DNA from: Gammaproteobacteria bacterium
GTDB lineage: Bacteria; Pseudomonadota; Gammaproteobacteria; UBA4575
Length of the DNA stretch: 64,000 nucleotides
Direction: 5' to 3'
Assembly (NCBI GenBank): GCA_011523795.1
Contig: WTFY01000008.1
Span: 134,955 to 198,954, forward strand
Both the position numbers and the translations under genes were made by a program. The notes under the pieces were generated by a model that saw nothing but the letters and a program-made list of their open reading frames with translations, made no database searches and had not been told where the DNA came from. Positions 47,674 through 59,190 of the stretch are shown piece by piece. The first letter of the stretch is position 1; each line of letters begins with the position of its first letter.

Positions 47674-48747
47674 ATGCAGACAAGTCAAACCGAGTGCAAT
47701 GACCTTTCCTTACTTTTCCCGTTCCCCGAGGGGTGGTATTTCGTAGCCAGCCGTCGATCCATACTGAAGGAAAGACTGATTCAAAAGACTTGGCTGGGTG
47801 AGCAAATCGTTGTTTGGTGCGATGAGGAAGGACGTATCTGCATGTCTGAGTCGGTATGCCCGCATATGGGTTCTGAACTGGGACCTGCTACCGGGGGCCG
47901 TGTACGCAACGGTTGCCTCGTGTGTCCTTTTCATGGTTTCGAGTACGATGTAACCGGCCAGTGTGTTGCCACCCCCTTTGCCCCGGCACCCAAGTCCGCC
48001 AAGCTGAAGGTGTTCGAAACACGGGAACTGCTTGGTCTCGTCTTCGCTTGGTGGGGGAATGGTGGACAGTCTCCTCGGTGGAGTCTTCCCGAAGATCCAA
48101 CCACTGGGCCTGACTGGGGCGAACTGGAATTTCGAAGTATGCGGTTCCCTGGCCATCCCCAGGAAACCACCGAAAATGCCGTGGACCTGGCGCACCTGAG
48201 GTACGTGCATGGTTACAGCAATGTGAGCCGGACAGCATCGGTATCGGTAAAAGGTGCCTGCCTTGAAAGCTGCTTTGACTTTAAACGGAGACAGAACATA
48301 GCAGGTATCATGAGATTTATGTTTGATGTTTCTGCCACCACCCACGTCTTTGGGCTGGGATACTCATTCGTGCAGATCCATGAGCGTACCCTTGGTATGG
48401 ATGCGCGCCTGTGGGTACTCGCAACGCCTGTCGATGGCAAGTTCATAGACTTGGTGTTGGTCGGGCAGTTGCGGGAATTACGCAAACCGAAGCGACCGAT
48501 CATTGGCATGCGATTTTTTCCTGTAGGTTTGCGTACCAGGATCATGGGCAAAATACTCGCGTCCGTGCAAAAGCGCGACGTTTTGCAGGATGTGGCAATT
48601 TGGAGCAGAAAACAGTATAGAGCTCACCCTCAGCTGTGTCGGTCTGACGGGGAGATTGCAATCTATCGACGCTATTGCGAACAATTCTATCCAGCTCGAC
48701 CGGATGGAATTCAGAACAGACGTAAGCTGCAGTCTGTACGGGTATAG
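47674..48747 (+). CDS. Rieske non-haem iron oxygenase
   Basis: 357 residues. The N-terminal Rieske [2Fe-2S] domain has CPH (C62, H64) and CPFH (C84, H87). The catalytic domain has the iron-binding ENAVDLAHLRYVHG with D171, H174 and H179. The layout resembles single-component-type oxygenases acting on sterols or other bulky hydrophobic substrates (KshA, cholesterol 7-desaturase and related groups); an exact substrate cannot be given. A reductase partner is not visible nearby. Divergent from the GPP34-P450 gene. Confidence 0.9.
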   Translation: MQTSQTECNDLSLLFPFPEGWYFVASRRSILKERLIQKTWLGEQIVVWCDEEGRICMSESVCPHMGSELGPATGGRVRNGCLVCPFHGFEYDVTGQCVATPFAPAPKSAKLKVFETRELLGLVFAWWGNGGQSPRWSLPEDPTTGPDWGELEFRSMRFPGHPQETTENAVDLAHLRYVHGYSNVSRTASVSVKGACLESCFDFKRRQNIAGIMRFMFDVSATTHVFGLGYSFVQIHERTLGMDARLWVLATPVDGKFIDLVLVGQLRELRKPKRPIIGMRFFPVGLRTRIMGKILASVQKRDVLQDVAIWSRKQYRAHPQLCRSDGEIAIYRRYCEQFYPARPDGIQNRRKLQSVRV

Positions 48748-48851
48748 GGGTTTAATGACACCATACATGGTTTCAGTAGGCCGTTTTCAGCTTGAAGTCC
48801 ACATGGTACGGGTTTATTCATCTTGTATTTTTAGAAATTTGGGAGATTGTT

Positions 48852-49331
48852 ATGAGGAAGATACTTTGGGGGCTACTATTCGGTCTGTGCCTGGCGGGTA
48901 CCGGAAATGCATGGGCGGGTGAGGCCGAGCTTTCCGAATCTGCTACAGGCCGGCACATGGTGGCACAGGCGACGCTTGCAGCATACTATGTTGATGCTGC
49001 ACTGAGGGCTGGCATGTCGGCTGATGAAATCAACGCTGTCCTGTCGAAGATTGCGGATCAGACTGTGATCGGTGAATTCTGGATCAGCGATGAAACCGGC
49101 AGGATTGCTTTTTCCAGTGCTCCGCCTCAGGGCTTTTCCTTTCCGACAGACCCTGAATCCGATGCACAGGCAGCACCGTTTGCCCGCCTGCTGTCAGGCC
49201 AGGCAGACGTGGTCGAGCAGGAGGTGCGGCCACGCGATCTGGATGGAACTCGGTACAAATATGTCGGGGTGGCTGGAGTGGATACGAGGCGTATCGTACA
49301 GGTAGGACTGCCTGCCAGTGCTGTCGAATAA
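48852..49331 (+). CDS. Secreted Cache/sensor-like domain protein, function unknown
   Basis: 159 residues; ATG 48852 with GGGAG upstream. Signal peptide cut near AWA (about residue 22). The mature part has a long helix (about 28-55), then GEFWISDETGRIAFSS, PFARLLSGQADVVEQ and KYVGVAGVDTRRIVQVG, a pattern seen in Cache-type extracytoplasmic sensor domains. No transducer domain is attached, so the role may be binding or sensing with a separate partner. It follows the Rieske gene by about 100 bases. Confidence 0.65.
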   Translation: MRKILWGLLFGLCLAGTGNAWAGEAELSESATGRHMVAQATLAAYYVDAALRAGMSADEINAVLSKIADQTVIGEFWISDETGRIAFSSAPPQGFSFPTDPESDAQAAPFARLLSGQADVVEQEVRPRDLDGTRYKYVGVAGVDTRRIVQVGLPASAVE

Positions 49332-49648
49332 TCCGTGAGCTTCAGCAGGGACTGCCTGGCAGGAAGCTGGTGCCATGATTGCGATGGCGTCATGCAGACT
49401 GGCCGTACAGATTCGGGAATACCCGCTTTTCATCTGGACCTGGCCAGGCGAACGGCTGATGTCAATGTGTTGTGATTTTTGAGGCTGTTTGCCAAGTAAC
49501 TGTTGCCCTTACGGAACAACTATTCCACAATAGCGCCCCCGGATGCGGGATGGAGGGTCCTGTGGCTTGCAGGACCTTTTCTATTTGAGGCTTGCCGCCA
49601 TGGCAGTTAATGTCTGCCGAGCGGTAATGGCTGGCAGGAATCGTCTGG
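49332..49648. other. Leader region of the transketolase cluster
   Basis: About 320 bases. Contains the hairpin-plus-T-tract element at 49556-49580. No open frame here has convincing support. Confidence 0.5.
49556..49580 (+). terminator. Rho-independent terminator or attenuator before tkt
   Basis: GGTCCTG (49556-49562), 7-base loop, CAGGACC (49570-49576), then TTTT. It lies 220 bases after the preceding gene and 70 bases before tkt, so it either ends that transcript or regulates tkt by attenuation. Confidence 0.6.
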
Positions 49649-51646
49649 ATGGAAAATCGTCGGGAACTAGCAAACGCGATCCGTGCACTGAGCATGGATG
49701 CTGTACAGAGTGCAAACTCGGGTCATCCCGGTATGCCCATGGGCATGGCCGATATCGCTGAAGTACTCTGGAATGATTATCTGCAACACAACCCGAAAGA
49801 TCCGTGTTGGCCGGACCGGGACCGCTTTGTGCTATCAAACGGCCATGGCTCCATGCTGCTGTATTCGCTGTTACATCTGACGGGCTATGGCGTTCCCATG
49901 GAAGAGATCAGGAACTTCAGGCAGCTGCATTCGATGACTCCTGGCCATCCCGAGTACGGGGATACCCCTGGAGTGGAAACGACCACCGGTCCGCTCGGAC
50001 AGGGGCTGGCGAATGCCGTCGGGATGGCACTCGCAGAAAAGATCCTGGCTGCCACCTTCAATCGGACTGGGCTGGATATCGTGAATCACTACACCTATGT
50101 GTTTGCTGGAGATGGGTGCCTGATGGAGGGTATCTCGCACGAGGTGTGTTCACTGGCGGGTACACTCGGACTGGGCAAACTGATCGTGTTTTATGATGAC
50201 AACGGGGTTTCCATTGACGGCGATGTCAGGGGCTGGTTTACCGACAATACCCCCATGCGATTCGAATCCTACGGCTGGCATGTCATAGCCGGCGTCGACG
50301 GACATGATGCAGAACTCGTTGGGCGTGCGATTGACGATGCCAGGGACGAGCAGGAACGCCCAACACTGATTTGTTGCAAAACCGTCATTGGCTGGGGTGC
50401 TCCGAACAAGCAGGGCACGGCAGCGACGCACGGTGCACCGCTGGGGACACAGGAAGTCGTGCAGGTGCGCGACACAATTGGCTGGCAGCACGAACCTTTT
50501 CATATTCCGGAATCCGTATACAGCAAGTGGGATGCGACGGATAAGGGCAGCATTTGGCAATCTCAGTGGGATGAGAAATTCATGGAATACCGTTTGCAGT
50601 ATCCTGAACTGGCCACTGAGTTTACAAGGCGGATGCAGGGGGAATTGCCGGGTGGCTGGGGTGAGGAATCTGCCAAGGTTATCGCGAAGGCCGTTGCGGA
50701 TGAAAAGACAGTGGCCACGCGCAAGGCATCCGAGTTGGCATTGGATGGGTACGCAAACCTTCTGCCAGAGCTTATTGGCGGTTCTGCAGATCTGACCGGT
50801 TCGAACAATACCTGGTGGTCAGGTTCCTCGGCAGTAAGTGCTGCACACGAGTCGGGAAACTATATTTTTTACGGTGTGCGTGAATTCGGGATGTCTGCGA
50901 TCAATTCTGGAATGGCCCTGCACGGCGGGTTTATCCCTTACGGGGCGACCTTTCTTGTGTTTTCAGAATATGCACGCAATGCCCTGCGCATGGCGTCCTT
51001 GATGGGCTTGCGGAACATTTTCATATACACCCATGATTCGGTAGGCCTGGGTGAGGATGGCCCGACCCACCAGGCAGTCGAGCAGCTGGCGACCCTCAGG
51101 TATATCCCGAACATGTCTGTATGGCGTGCAGCCGATACGGTAGAAACGGCGGTGGCGTGGAAGTTTGCCATCGAACACCGGGCCGGGCCGACCTGCCTGG
51201 TCTTTTCCCGCCAAAACCTTCCCTTCATACCTCGTAGCCCGGAACAGGTCGACTTGATTTCCCGTGGCGGATATGTGCTGTTCGATTGTGCCAATACCCC
51301 GGAACTCATACTCATTGCCACCGGTTCGGAATTGGACATAGCCCTGCAGGCAGGCAGGGAGCTGGTTGCCCGGGGCAGGCACGTGCGGGTAGTTTCCATG
51401 CCGAGCACGGATGTGTTCGATGTTCAGGATGAGAGCTACAGGCATGAAGTCCTTCCTCCGGGTATTACCAGGCGCTTGGCAATTGAGGCGGGTGTGCCGG
51501 ACTACTGGTCGAAATACGTAGGACTTGAGGGAGACACGTTGGGGATCTCCACGTTCGGGATGTCTGCTCCCGGTGCAGCCGTATTACAGCATTTCGGATT
51601 CACCAGCGATCACATCATCGAGCGTGCACTGGAAATGCTTGACTAG
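49649..51646 (+). CDS. tkt: Transketolase
   Basis: 665 residues. A thiamine-diphosphate enzyme of the pentose phosphate and Calvin cycles. ThDP/metal motif [19 protein letters not shown] with [14 protein letters not shown]; the catalytic His-region [17 protein letters not shown] at the start; [15 protein letters not shown] in the pyrimidine domain. It is the first gene of the carbon cluster. Confidence 0.98.
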   Translation: MENRRELANAIRALSMDAVQSANSGHPGMPMGMADIAEVLWNDYLQHNPKDPCWPDRDRFVLSNGHGSMLLYSLLHLTGYGVPMEEIRNFRQLHSMTPGHPEYGDTPGVETTTGPLGQGLANAVGMALAEKILAATFNRTGLDIVNHYTYVFAGDGCLMEGISHEVCSLAGTLGLGKLIVFYDDNGVSIDGDVRGWFTDNTPMRFESYGWHVIAGVDGHDAELVGRAIDDARDEQERPTLICCKTVIGWGAPNKQGTAATHGAPLGTQEVVQVRDTIGWQHEPFHIPESVYSKWDATDKGSIWQSQWDEKFMEYRLQYPELATEFTRRMQGELPGGWGEESAKVIAKAVADEKTVATRKASELALDGYANLLPELIGGSADLTGSNNTWWSGSSAVSAAHESGNYIFYGVREFGMSAINSGMALHGGFIPYGATFLVFSEYARNALRMASLMGLRNIFIYTHDSVGLGEDGPTHQAVEQLATLRYIPNMSVWRAADTVETAVAWKFAIEHRAGPTCLVFSRQNLPFIPRSPEQVDLISRGGYVLFDCANTPELILIATGSELDIALQAGRELVARGRHVRVVSMPSTDVFDVQDESYRHEVLPPGITRRLAIEAGVPDYWSKYVGLEGDTLGISTFGMSAPGAAVLQHFGFTSDHIIERALEMLD

Positions 51647-51686
51647 CTGATATCTTGATTTTTATGAAAGCAGTACGGAGAAAGTA

Positions 51687-52691
51687 ATGACGATACGAGT
51701 TGCAATTAATGGTTATGGCCGAATTGGCAGGAACATCATGCGTGCTATTTATGAGTCAGGCCGTAATACGGAAATCCAGGTGGTTGCAATCAATGACCTC
51801 GCAGATGCCGGGACCAATGCGCACCTGACCCGGTTTGATACGGCACACGGAAAGTTCAATGGCACGGTCGAGGTTGATGGCGAGTACATGGTGATCAATG
51901 GGGACAAGATTCGTGTGTATGCCGAGCGGGACCCGGCCCGGCTTCCCTGGGGTGAGTTGAACATCGATGTCGTGCATGAGAGCACGGGATTTTTTGCCAG
52001 CAAGGAGAAAGCATCCGCACACCTGCAGGCCGGCGCGAAAAAAGTCATCATTTCCGCACCAGGCGGCAAGGATGTGGATGCTACGGTCGTATACGGTGTC
52101 AATCATCATATCCTGAGTGCGATGCACACGGTTATATCTAACGCCTCGTGCACCACTAACTGCCTGGCTCCGATGGTAAAGCCCCTGCATGAGTCGATCG
52201 GTGTCGAGAACGGCGTGATGACCACGGTGCATGCTTATACCAATGACCAGGTTCTCACTGACGTATATCACACTGACCTGAGGCGTGCGCGTTCGGCAAC
52301 CATGTCGATGATTCCAACCAAGACTGGAGCCGCCTCTGCAGTTGGTCTTGTATTGCCGGAACTGGACGGCAAGCTGGACGGATTTGCAATACGCGTGCCG
52401 ACTGTCAATGTTTCACTGGTAGACCTGACCTTTCTGGCGGCACGCGACACGAGCGTCGAGGAAGTAAATTCCGTCATGCGGGAGGCTGCGGACGGGCATG
52501 TACTGGAGTATGTGGACGCACCTCTGGTTTCCGTGGATTTCAATCACGATTCCCATTCGTCAAACTTCGATGCATCCATGACCAAGGTCATGGGAGGGCG
52601 TACGGTAAAGGTCTGTTCTTGGTATGACAATGAATGGGGCTTTTCCAACCGCATGCTGGATACGACACTGACCCTCATGAACGCAAAGTAG
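51687..52691 (+). CDS. gap: Glyceraldehyde-3-phosphate dehydrogenase
   Basis: 334 residues. Nucleotide motif [10 protein letters not shown]; catalytic [12 protein letters not shown]; Asp in AINDLADAG suits NAD use over NADP. CGGAG precedes the start. It is next to tkt and pgk. Confidence 0.98.
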   Translation: MTIRVAINGYGRIGRNIMRAIYESGRNTEIQVVAINDLADAGTNAHLTRFDTAHGKFNGTVEVDGEYMVINGDKIRVYAERDPARLPWGELNIDVVHESTGFFASKEKASAHLQAGAKKVIISAPGGKDVDATVVYGVNHHILSAMHTVISNASCTTNCLAPMVKPLHESIGVENGVMTTVHAYTNDQVLTDVYHTDLRRARSATMSMIPTKTGAASAVGLVLPELDGKLDGFAIRVPTVNVSLVDLTFLAARDTSVEEVNSVMREAADGHVLEYVDAPLVSVDFNHDSHSSNFDASMTKVMGGRTVKVCSWYDNEWGFSNRMLDTTLTLMNAK

Positions 52692-52748
52692 CCGCTAATC
52701 GGTCGGAGACTGGTTTCTGCAGCTGGCAAAGACTGACCGGGCATATCC

Positions 52749-53921
52749 GTGCTGAACATGACTGATCTTGATCTCGCGGGTTTGAGAGTGCTGATCCGCG
52801 AAGACCTGAATGTGCCGATCAGGGATGGCAGGGTGAGCAGTGCCCAACGCATCGAGGCTGCATTGCCTACACTGCGTCGGGCTCTGGAGCAGGATGCCAG
52901 GGTCATACTGCTCTCCCACAGGGGGCGTCCTGTCGAGGGACGCCACGATGAGAACCTTTCAATGTTGCCGGTTGCCGAGTACCTTGGTGAGGAGTGCGGC
53001 CTGGACGTGCGGCTTGAAACAAACTGGCTGGACGGATTCGATGTCCGGGCCGGTGAAGTGGTAATGTGCGAGAATGTACGCTTTCTGGCGGGTGAGAAAA
53101 GCAATGATGAGCACCTCGCAAAACGCATGGCGGCATTGTGTGATGTATTCGTGATGGATGCGTTCGGAACGGCACACAGGGCGCAAGCATCGACCTGCGG
53201 AGTAGCCAAGTATGCTCCAGTGGCTTGCGCGGGTCCGTTGCTGGCCAGGGAGTTGAGCATGCTGGACCGTTCACTGGCCAGCCCGGCAAGACCGTTAGTG
53301 GCAATCGTAGGGGGTGCCAAGGTATCGACGAAGTTGACAGTTCTGAAGTCTTTGCTGGATAAGGTAGACAGGTTGATTGTGGGTGGGGGCATTGCAAATA
53401 CCTTTCTTGCTGCGGCCGGCAAGCCGGTAGGCAAGTCATTGTACGAGAAGAGTCTGCTGGATACTGCTGCAGATCTTTTGCAGGAATGCCGTCTCAGGAA
53501 TACGGACATCCCGTTGCCAAGGGATGTAGTGTGTGCGACTGAAGTTTCTGAAACGGCTGAGACTTCCACCAAGTATGTGGAGGAAGTTGATGAGGAGGAC
53601 ATGATCCTTGATATCGGACCGGATTCTTCGAGAATCCTGGCTGACTGCTTGGCCGATGCGGGCACGATCATATGGAACGGTCCGGTCGGCATGTTTGAGC
53701 TGGAACCTTTTTCCCGGGGAACGGAAGTCATGGCCCGAGCCGTGGCTGACAGTCGTGCTTTTTCCATAGCCGGGGGAGGGGATACACTGGCTGCCGTAGA
53801 CCGGTTTGCTCTGGAAGACGGGATTTCGTATGTTTCGACCGGTGGCGGGGCATTTCTGGAATACCTTGAAGGGAAAACCCTCCCGGCAGTTGAAATCCTG
53901 GAGCACAGGGCGCGGGGCTGA
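52749..53921 (+). CDS. pgk: Phosphoglycerate kinase
   Basis: 390 residues. It has [25 protein letters not shown], the KVSTKLTVL block and C-terminal [12 protein letters not shown] with [18 protein letters not shown] (in parts). Start is GTG 52749 or ATG 52758, both in the same frame. It generates ATP from 1,3-bisphosphoglycerate. Confidence 0.98.
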   Translation: MLNMTDLDLAGLRVLIREDLNVPIRDGRVSSAQRIEAALPTLRRALEQDARVILLSHRGRPVEGRHDENLSMLPVAEYLGEECGLDVRLETNWLDGFDVRAGEVVMCENVRFLAGEKSNDEHLAKRMAALCDVFVMDAFGTAHRAQASTCGVAKYAPVACAGPLLARELSMLDRSLASPARPLVAIVGGAKVSTKLTVLKSLLDKVDRLIVGGGIANTFLAAAGKPVGKSLYEKSLLDTAADLLQECRLRNTDIPLPRDVVCATEVSETAETSTKYVEEVDEEDMILDIGPDSSRILADCLADAGTIIWNGPVGMFELEPFSRGTEVMARAVADSRAFSIAGGGDTLAAVDRFALEDGISYVSTGGGAFLEYLEGKTLPAVEILEHRARG

Positions 53922-54012
53922 TACTCGGGATGCCTGTTAGGATGTGCACCTCAGGCAGGCAGGGCAGTAGAGCTGCCTGTGTCCGTCTCATGAGTTGATA
54001 AGGGGTAACAGA

Positions 54013-55491
54013 ATGGTGGCATTAACAGAAACTCGTGACCGGAAAACAATTTTTCGGCATACCAAAATCATTGCCACCTTGGGGCCTGCAACGGATAGTG
54101 ATGAAGTCATGGAAAGACTGATCGACGTAGGCATCGATCTTGTACGCCTGAATTTCTCGCACAGTTCCTATGCGGATAACGAATGGCGCATCAGGACCTT
54201 GCGCAGACTCAGCGAGACCAAGCACCACGAGGTGGGCGTGATCGGGGATCTGCAGGGTGCAAAAATCAGGATCGGTGCATTCAAGGAAGGAATTGTCAAC
54301 CTGGTTACCGGTGAACAGTTCTGCATTGACACAGACCTGCCCCTGAACCAGGGTGACCGGAATTCGGTAGGTGTGACTTACAGGGACATGGCGAATAATG
54401 TCAGCACGGGGGATACGCTGCTTGTGGATGATGGAAGAATCGTGCTGGAAGTCACCGAAGTATCAGGCAGCAGGATATTTACCCAAGTGGTCATGGGCGG
54501 TGAACTTGCCAGCAGCAAAGGGATCAACCGCAAGGGTGGAGGTCTTGCCGCAGATGCCCTCACGGACAAGGATCGACAGGACATTCTGGATTCCGTGAAG
54601 CTTGATATTGACTACCTGGCGGTTTCATTTCCCTGTTCGGCACGAGACGTCAGGCTTGCAAGGGAACTGTTTGTGGAGGCAGGGGGAAATGGAGGAATCA
54701 TTGCCAAGATTGAACGGTCGGAGGCACTGGATACCATTGACGAAATCCTGGAAGAATGTGACGCTATCATGATTGGCCGCGGAGACCTGGGTGTTGAAAT
54801 TGGGGATGCCGAAGTGCCGGGGCTTCAGAAACTGCTCATTGACCGGGCACACGCCAAGAACCGTACCGCGATCACTGCAACGCAGATGATGGAATCCATG
54901 ACACACAGTCCCATTCCGACCCGTGCGGAAGTATCGGATGTTGCCAACGCGGTACTGGATGGAACCGATGCAGTGATGCTTTCGGGTGAAACCGCAATCG
55001 GCCGATATCCAGTACAGGCAGTAAAAGCCATGCATCGAACCTGCATGGCATCCGAGCGCAGAGTCTTCAATTCAATGTCTGAACAGCGCCTTGACATCCA
55101 ATGCAGCCGGGTGGATGAAGCCATCGCCATGTCAGCAATGTATGCTGCTAATCATCTGGGTGTTGCAGCTATTGCAGCGCTTACGGAATCAGGCTCCACG
55201 GTGCTGTGGATGTCTCGCATCAACTCGGCGATTCCCATCTATGCCCTGACCCGGCATCCCAAAACCCTGCGCAGGGTAACCCTTTATAAGGGAGTCTATC
55301 CGGCACCGATGGAAACAATGAGCAAGTCCCACGCCGAAGTCAACCAGGAAGCGATCGACGTATTGCTCCGCTGTCGTGTCGTTTTTGAGGACGATCTAGT
55401 CATCATAACCAAGGGAGACTTGATCGGTGTCGACGGCGGGACCAATGCTTTGAAAATTGTCCGTGTTGGACACCTGATAGAGCCTGATTGA
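54013..55491 (+). CDS. pyk: Pyruvate kinase
   Basis: 492 residues; ATG 54013 with AAGGGG upstream. It has KIIATLGPAT, RLNFSHS, MIGRGDLGVEIG and NRTAITATQMMESM. The C-terminal allosteric domain is present. It converts PEP and ADP to pyruvate and ATP, the reaction opposed by PpsA encoded at 16.4 kb. Confidence 0.97.
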   Translation: MVALTETRDRKTIFRHTKIIATLGPATDSDEVMERLIDVGIDLVRLNFSHSSYADNEWRIRTLRRLSETKHHEVGVIGDLQGAKIRIGAFKEGIVNLVTGEQFCIDTDLPLNQGDRNSVGVTYRDMANNVSTGDTLLVDDGRIVLEVTEVSGSRIFTQVVMGGELASSKGINRKGGGLAADALTDKDRQDILDSVKLDIDYLAVSFPCSARDVRLARELFVEAGGNGGIIAKIERSEALDTIDEILEECDAIMIGRGDLGVEIGDAEVPGLQKLLIDRAHAKNRTAITATQMMESMTHSPIPTRAEVSDVANAVLDGTDAVMLSGETAIGRYPVQAVKAMHRTCMASERRVFNSMSEQRLDIQCSRVDEAIAMSAMYAANHLGVAAIAALTESGSTVLWMSRINSAIPIYALTRHPKTLRRVTLYKGVYPAPMETMSKSHAEVNQEAIDVLLRCRVVFEDDLVIITKGDLIGVDGGTNALKIVRVGHLIEPD

Positions 55492-55558
55492 TGCGGCATG
55501 GCCAGTACGGAAGAGCAACCTGTATACATACAGTATGACTAGCATCAGGAGAAACAGT

Positions 55559-56584
55559 ATGAATGTTGAAGAACTCAATAAGATTGCACGAGCCATGGTG
55601 GCACCTGGACGTGGGATACTTGCGATGGATGAAAGTCATCCTACCTGCAACAAGCGTTTTGAAAAGCTCGAAATTCCTACTACGGAACCCATGCGCCGGG
55701 CCTACCGCGACATGCTGGTGACTGCCCCCGGGCTGTCCGACTTCATCAGCGGTGCAATCCTGTTCGATGAAACCATTCGCCAGAAAACGCTGGAAGAAAT
55801 ACCCTTTGCTGCTCACCTTGGCAATCTTGGCATCATTCCCGGTATCAAGGTTGATGCTGGAGCCAAACCCCTGGCCGGCTACGAAGCTGAAAAAGTGACT
55901 CATGGACTGGATGGTTTGCGAGAACGATGCGAAGAATATTTTGATATGGGTGCGCGATTTACCAAATGGCGGGCGGTGATCACGATCGGGGAAGGCCTAC
56001 CCAGTTGGGCCTGTATAGAGGCCAATGCCCATGCACTCTCCCGGTATGCCCGTATCAGCCAGGAGGCCGGGCTGGTGCCAATAGTTGAGCCGGAGGTGCT
56101 AATGGATGGTAGCCATTCGATCGATCGCTGCTACACCGTGACAGAACTGACTCAACGAATTGTCTTTCACCATCTTAAAAACCAGGGTGTGGCGCTGGAG
56201 GGCATGGTTCTCAAGCCCAACATGGTCATTTCCGGAACCGAGGCCAGTGCCCGGGCAAATGTCAATGCCGTTGCCGAACAGACCATACGCTGTTTGATGA
56301 ACACCGTGCCCGCTGCAGTACCTGGTATTGCATTTTTGTCCGGAGGGCAAACGGACCAGGAAGCCAGTGCACACCTGAATGCCATGAATTCATCAGGTCG
56401 CTCATTGCCCTGGACACTGACGTTTTCCTATGGACGGGCCTTGCAGCAGACGGCCATGCAGGTCTGGAAAGGTGACCGTGCTAATGTATTGCCTGCCCAG
56501 CAGGCACTGCTATGGCGTGCCCGGTGTAACGGGTCTGCTGCGCTGGGCAGCTACAACGAAGGGATGGAAAGCCAGGCTGCGTAG
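55559..56584 (+). CDS. fba: Fructose-bisphosphate aldolase, class I
   Basis: 341 residues; ATG 55559 with AGGAG upstream. Schiff-base lysine in LEGMVLKPNMVISG (K219); other active-site residues in KVDAGAKPL, KWRAV and VPIVEPE. This is the metal-independent class, less common in bacteria than class II. It splits fructose 1,6-bisphosphate in glycolysis or condenses trioses in gluconeogenesis. Confidence 0.96.
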   Translation: MNVEELNKIARAMVAPGRGILAMDESHPTCNKRFEKLEIPTTEPMRRAYRDMLVTAPGLSDFISGAILFDETIRQKTLEEIPFAAHLGNLGIIPGIKVDAGAKPLAGYEAEKVTHGLDGLRERCEEYFDMGARFTKWRAVITIGEGLPSWACIEANAHALSRYARISQEAGLVPIVEPEVLMDGSHSIDRCYTVTELTQRIVFHHLKNQGVALEGMVLKPNMVISGTEASARANVNAVAEQTIRCLMNTVPAAVPGIAFLSGGQTDQEASAHLNAMNSSGRSLPWTLTFSYGRALQQTAMQVWKGDRANVLPAQQALLWRARCNGSAALGSYNEGMESQAA

Positions 56585-56662
56585 TAACGGATCATGGTGT
56601 ATGCGGCAGATGCCAAGCGACTTTTTTTCTCGGTCACCTGCCGTTCCGGTCACGGATTCTAC

Positions 56663-56668
56663 TATAAT
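56663..56668 (+). promoter_or_regulatory. -10 box upstream of glnK
   Basis: A perfect TATAAT about 95 bases before the glnK start. The -35 is poor. I saw no sigma-54 site, which would be usual for a nitrogen-regulated glnK-amtB pair. Confidence 0.4.
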
Positions 56669-56743
56669 CGGCGGGTTCCGGAGCTGGTCACCATTTCGGA
56701 GAGACGACCGCCGCCGGAGTGATTCATTCCGGTGCAAGATTGA

Positions 56744-58433
<1,690 letters not shown>

Positions 58434-58495
58434 TATCTGGAGGCCTTGGGTACAGGTAGAGGGCTTTCGAAAAGCATACAGGTGCGACACCACAG

Positions 58496-59179
58496 TTATG
58501 GATGCCGGATTGCCTGCAGGATCGAAAGGGTCTTGCCGCTTGTCAGGTCCATTTTTTCATGGCAGGAAATTGAGAAAACCGGCACATCCAGCAGTGCGGT
58601 CAAGTCTTCACTATTATTCATTGCCTCATCGCCAAGTGCTTCCTGCTGACTCAGGATGACTGAGCAGGTAGAGAGTCCTTGACCGCAAATCGCCTCGATC
58701 GTCAGCAGGACATGATTGATGCACCCCAGCTTGTCCTGTGCAACCAGCAGGACAGGCAGCTCCAGTATCTTTGCCAGATCTGAATTCAGGCCATCTTCGC
58801 ACAGTGGGGAATAAAATCCACCTGCACCCTCAACCACAAGAAAATCATCGCTGCTGGTTTCACTAAGGCAACTTGAAGCGAGATCTTCAAGGTACACTGG
58901 CCGCCCCGCGAGACGGGCAGCACGCTGCGGGGAGATGGCTGGCTCGAAGCGAAACGGGCAGACAGCTTCTAGAGAAAAAGTCCTGCTTGCTGCCTCAAAA
59001 TACTGTTGTGCATCCTCGGGCACCAGGGTGCCGTTTACCCGGTGGCATCCTGATTCAACCGGCTTGCGTGGAACGGCCTTGATTCCAAGCTCGTACAGTG
59101 CGGCGACCAGTTGTACGCCCAGGTATGTTTTACCAACCCCGGTGTCAGTCCCCGTAATAAATATCCCCTTGCGAGCCAT
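58496..59179 (-). CDS. bioD: Dethiobiotin synthetase
   Basis: 227 residues. P-loop FITGTDTGVGKTYLGVQL; KPVESGCH and VVEGAGGFYSPL are substrate and Mg blocks. It closes the ureido ring of dethiobiotin with CO2 and ATP. No other bio gene is next to it. Confidence 0.94.
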   Translation of the reverse strand: MARKGIFITGTDTGVGKTYLGVQLVAALYELGIKAVPRKPVESGCHRVNGTLVPEDAQQYFEAASRTFSLEAVCPFRFEPAISPQRAARLAGRPVYLEDLASSCLSETSSDDFLVVEGAGGFYSPLCEDGLNSDLAKILELPVLLVAQDKLGCINHVLLTIEAICGQGLSTCSVILSQQEALGDEAMNNSEDLTALLDVPVFSISCHEKMDLTSGKTLSILQAIRHP

Positions 59180-59190
59180 CAGTCAGGGCA

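Noticed and set aside
52544-53767. 407-codon open frame antisense to pgk
   Set aside because: It is the antisense shadow of a clear phosphoglycerate kinase gene, low in recognisable domains and rich in Ser/Arg, as expected from reversed codon bias.
58434-58495. Terminator between amtB and bioD
   Set aside because: Only a short GGCTTT/AAAAGC pairing with no T tract; too weak to call.
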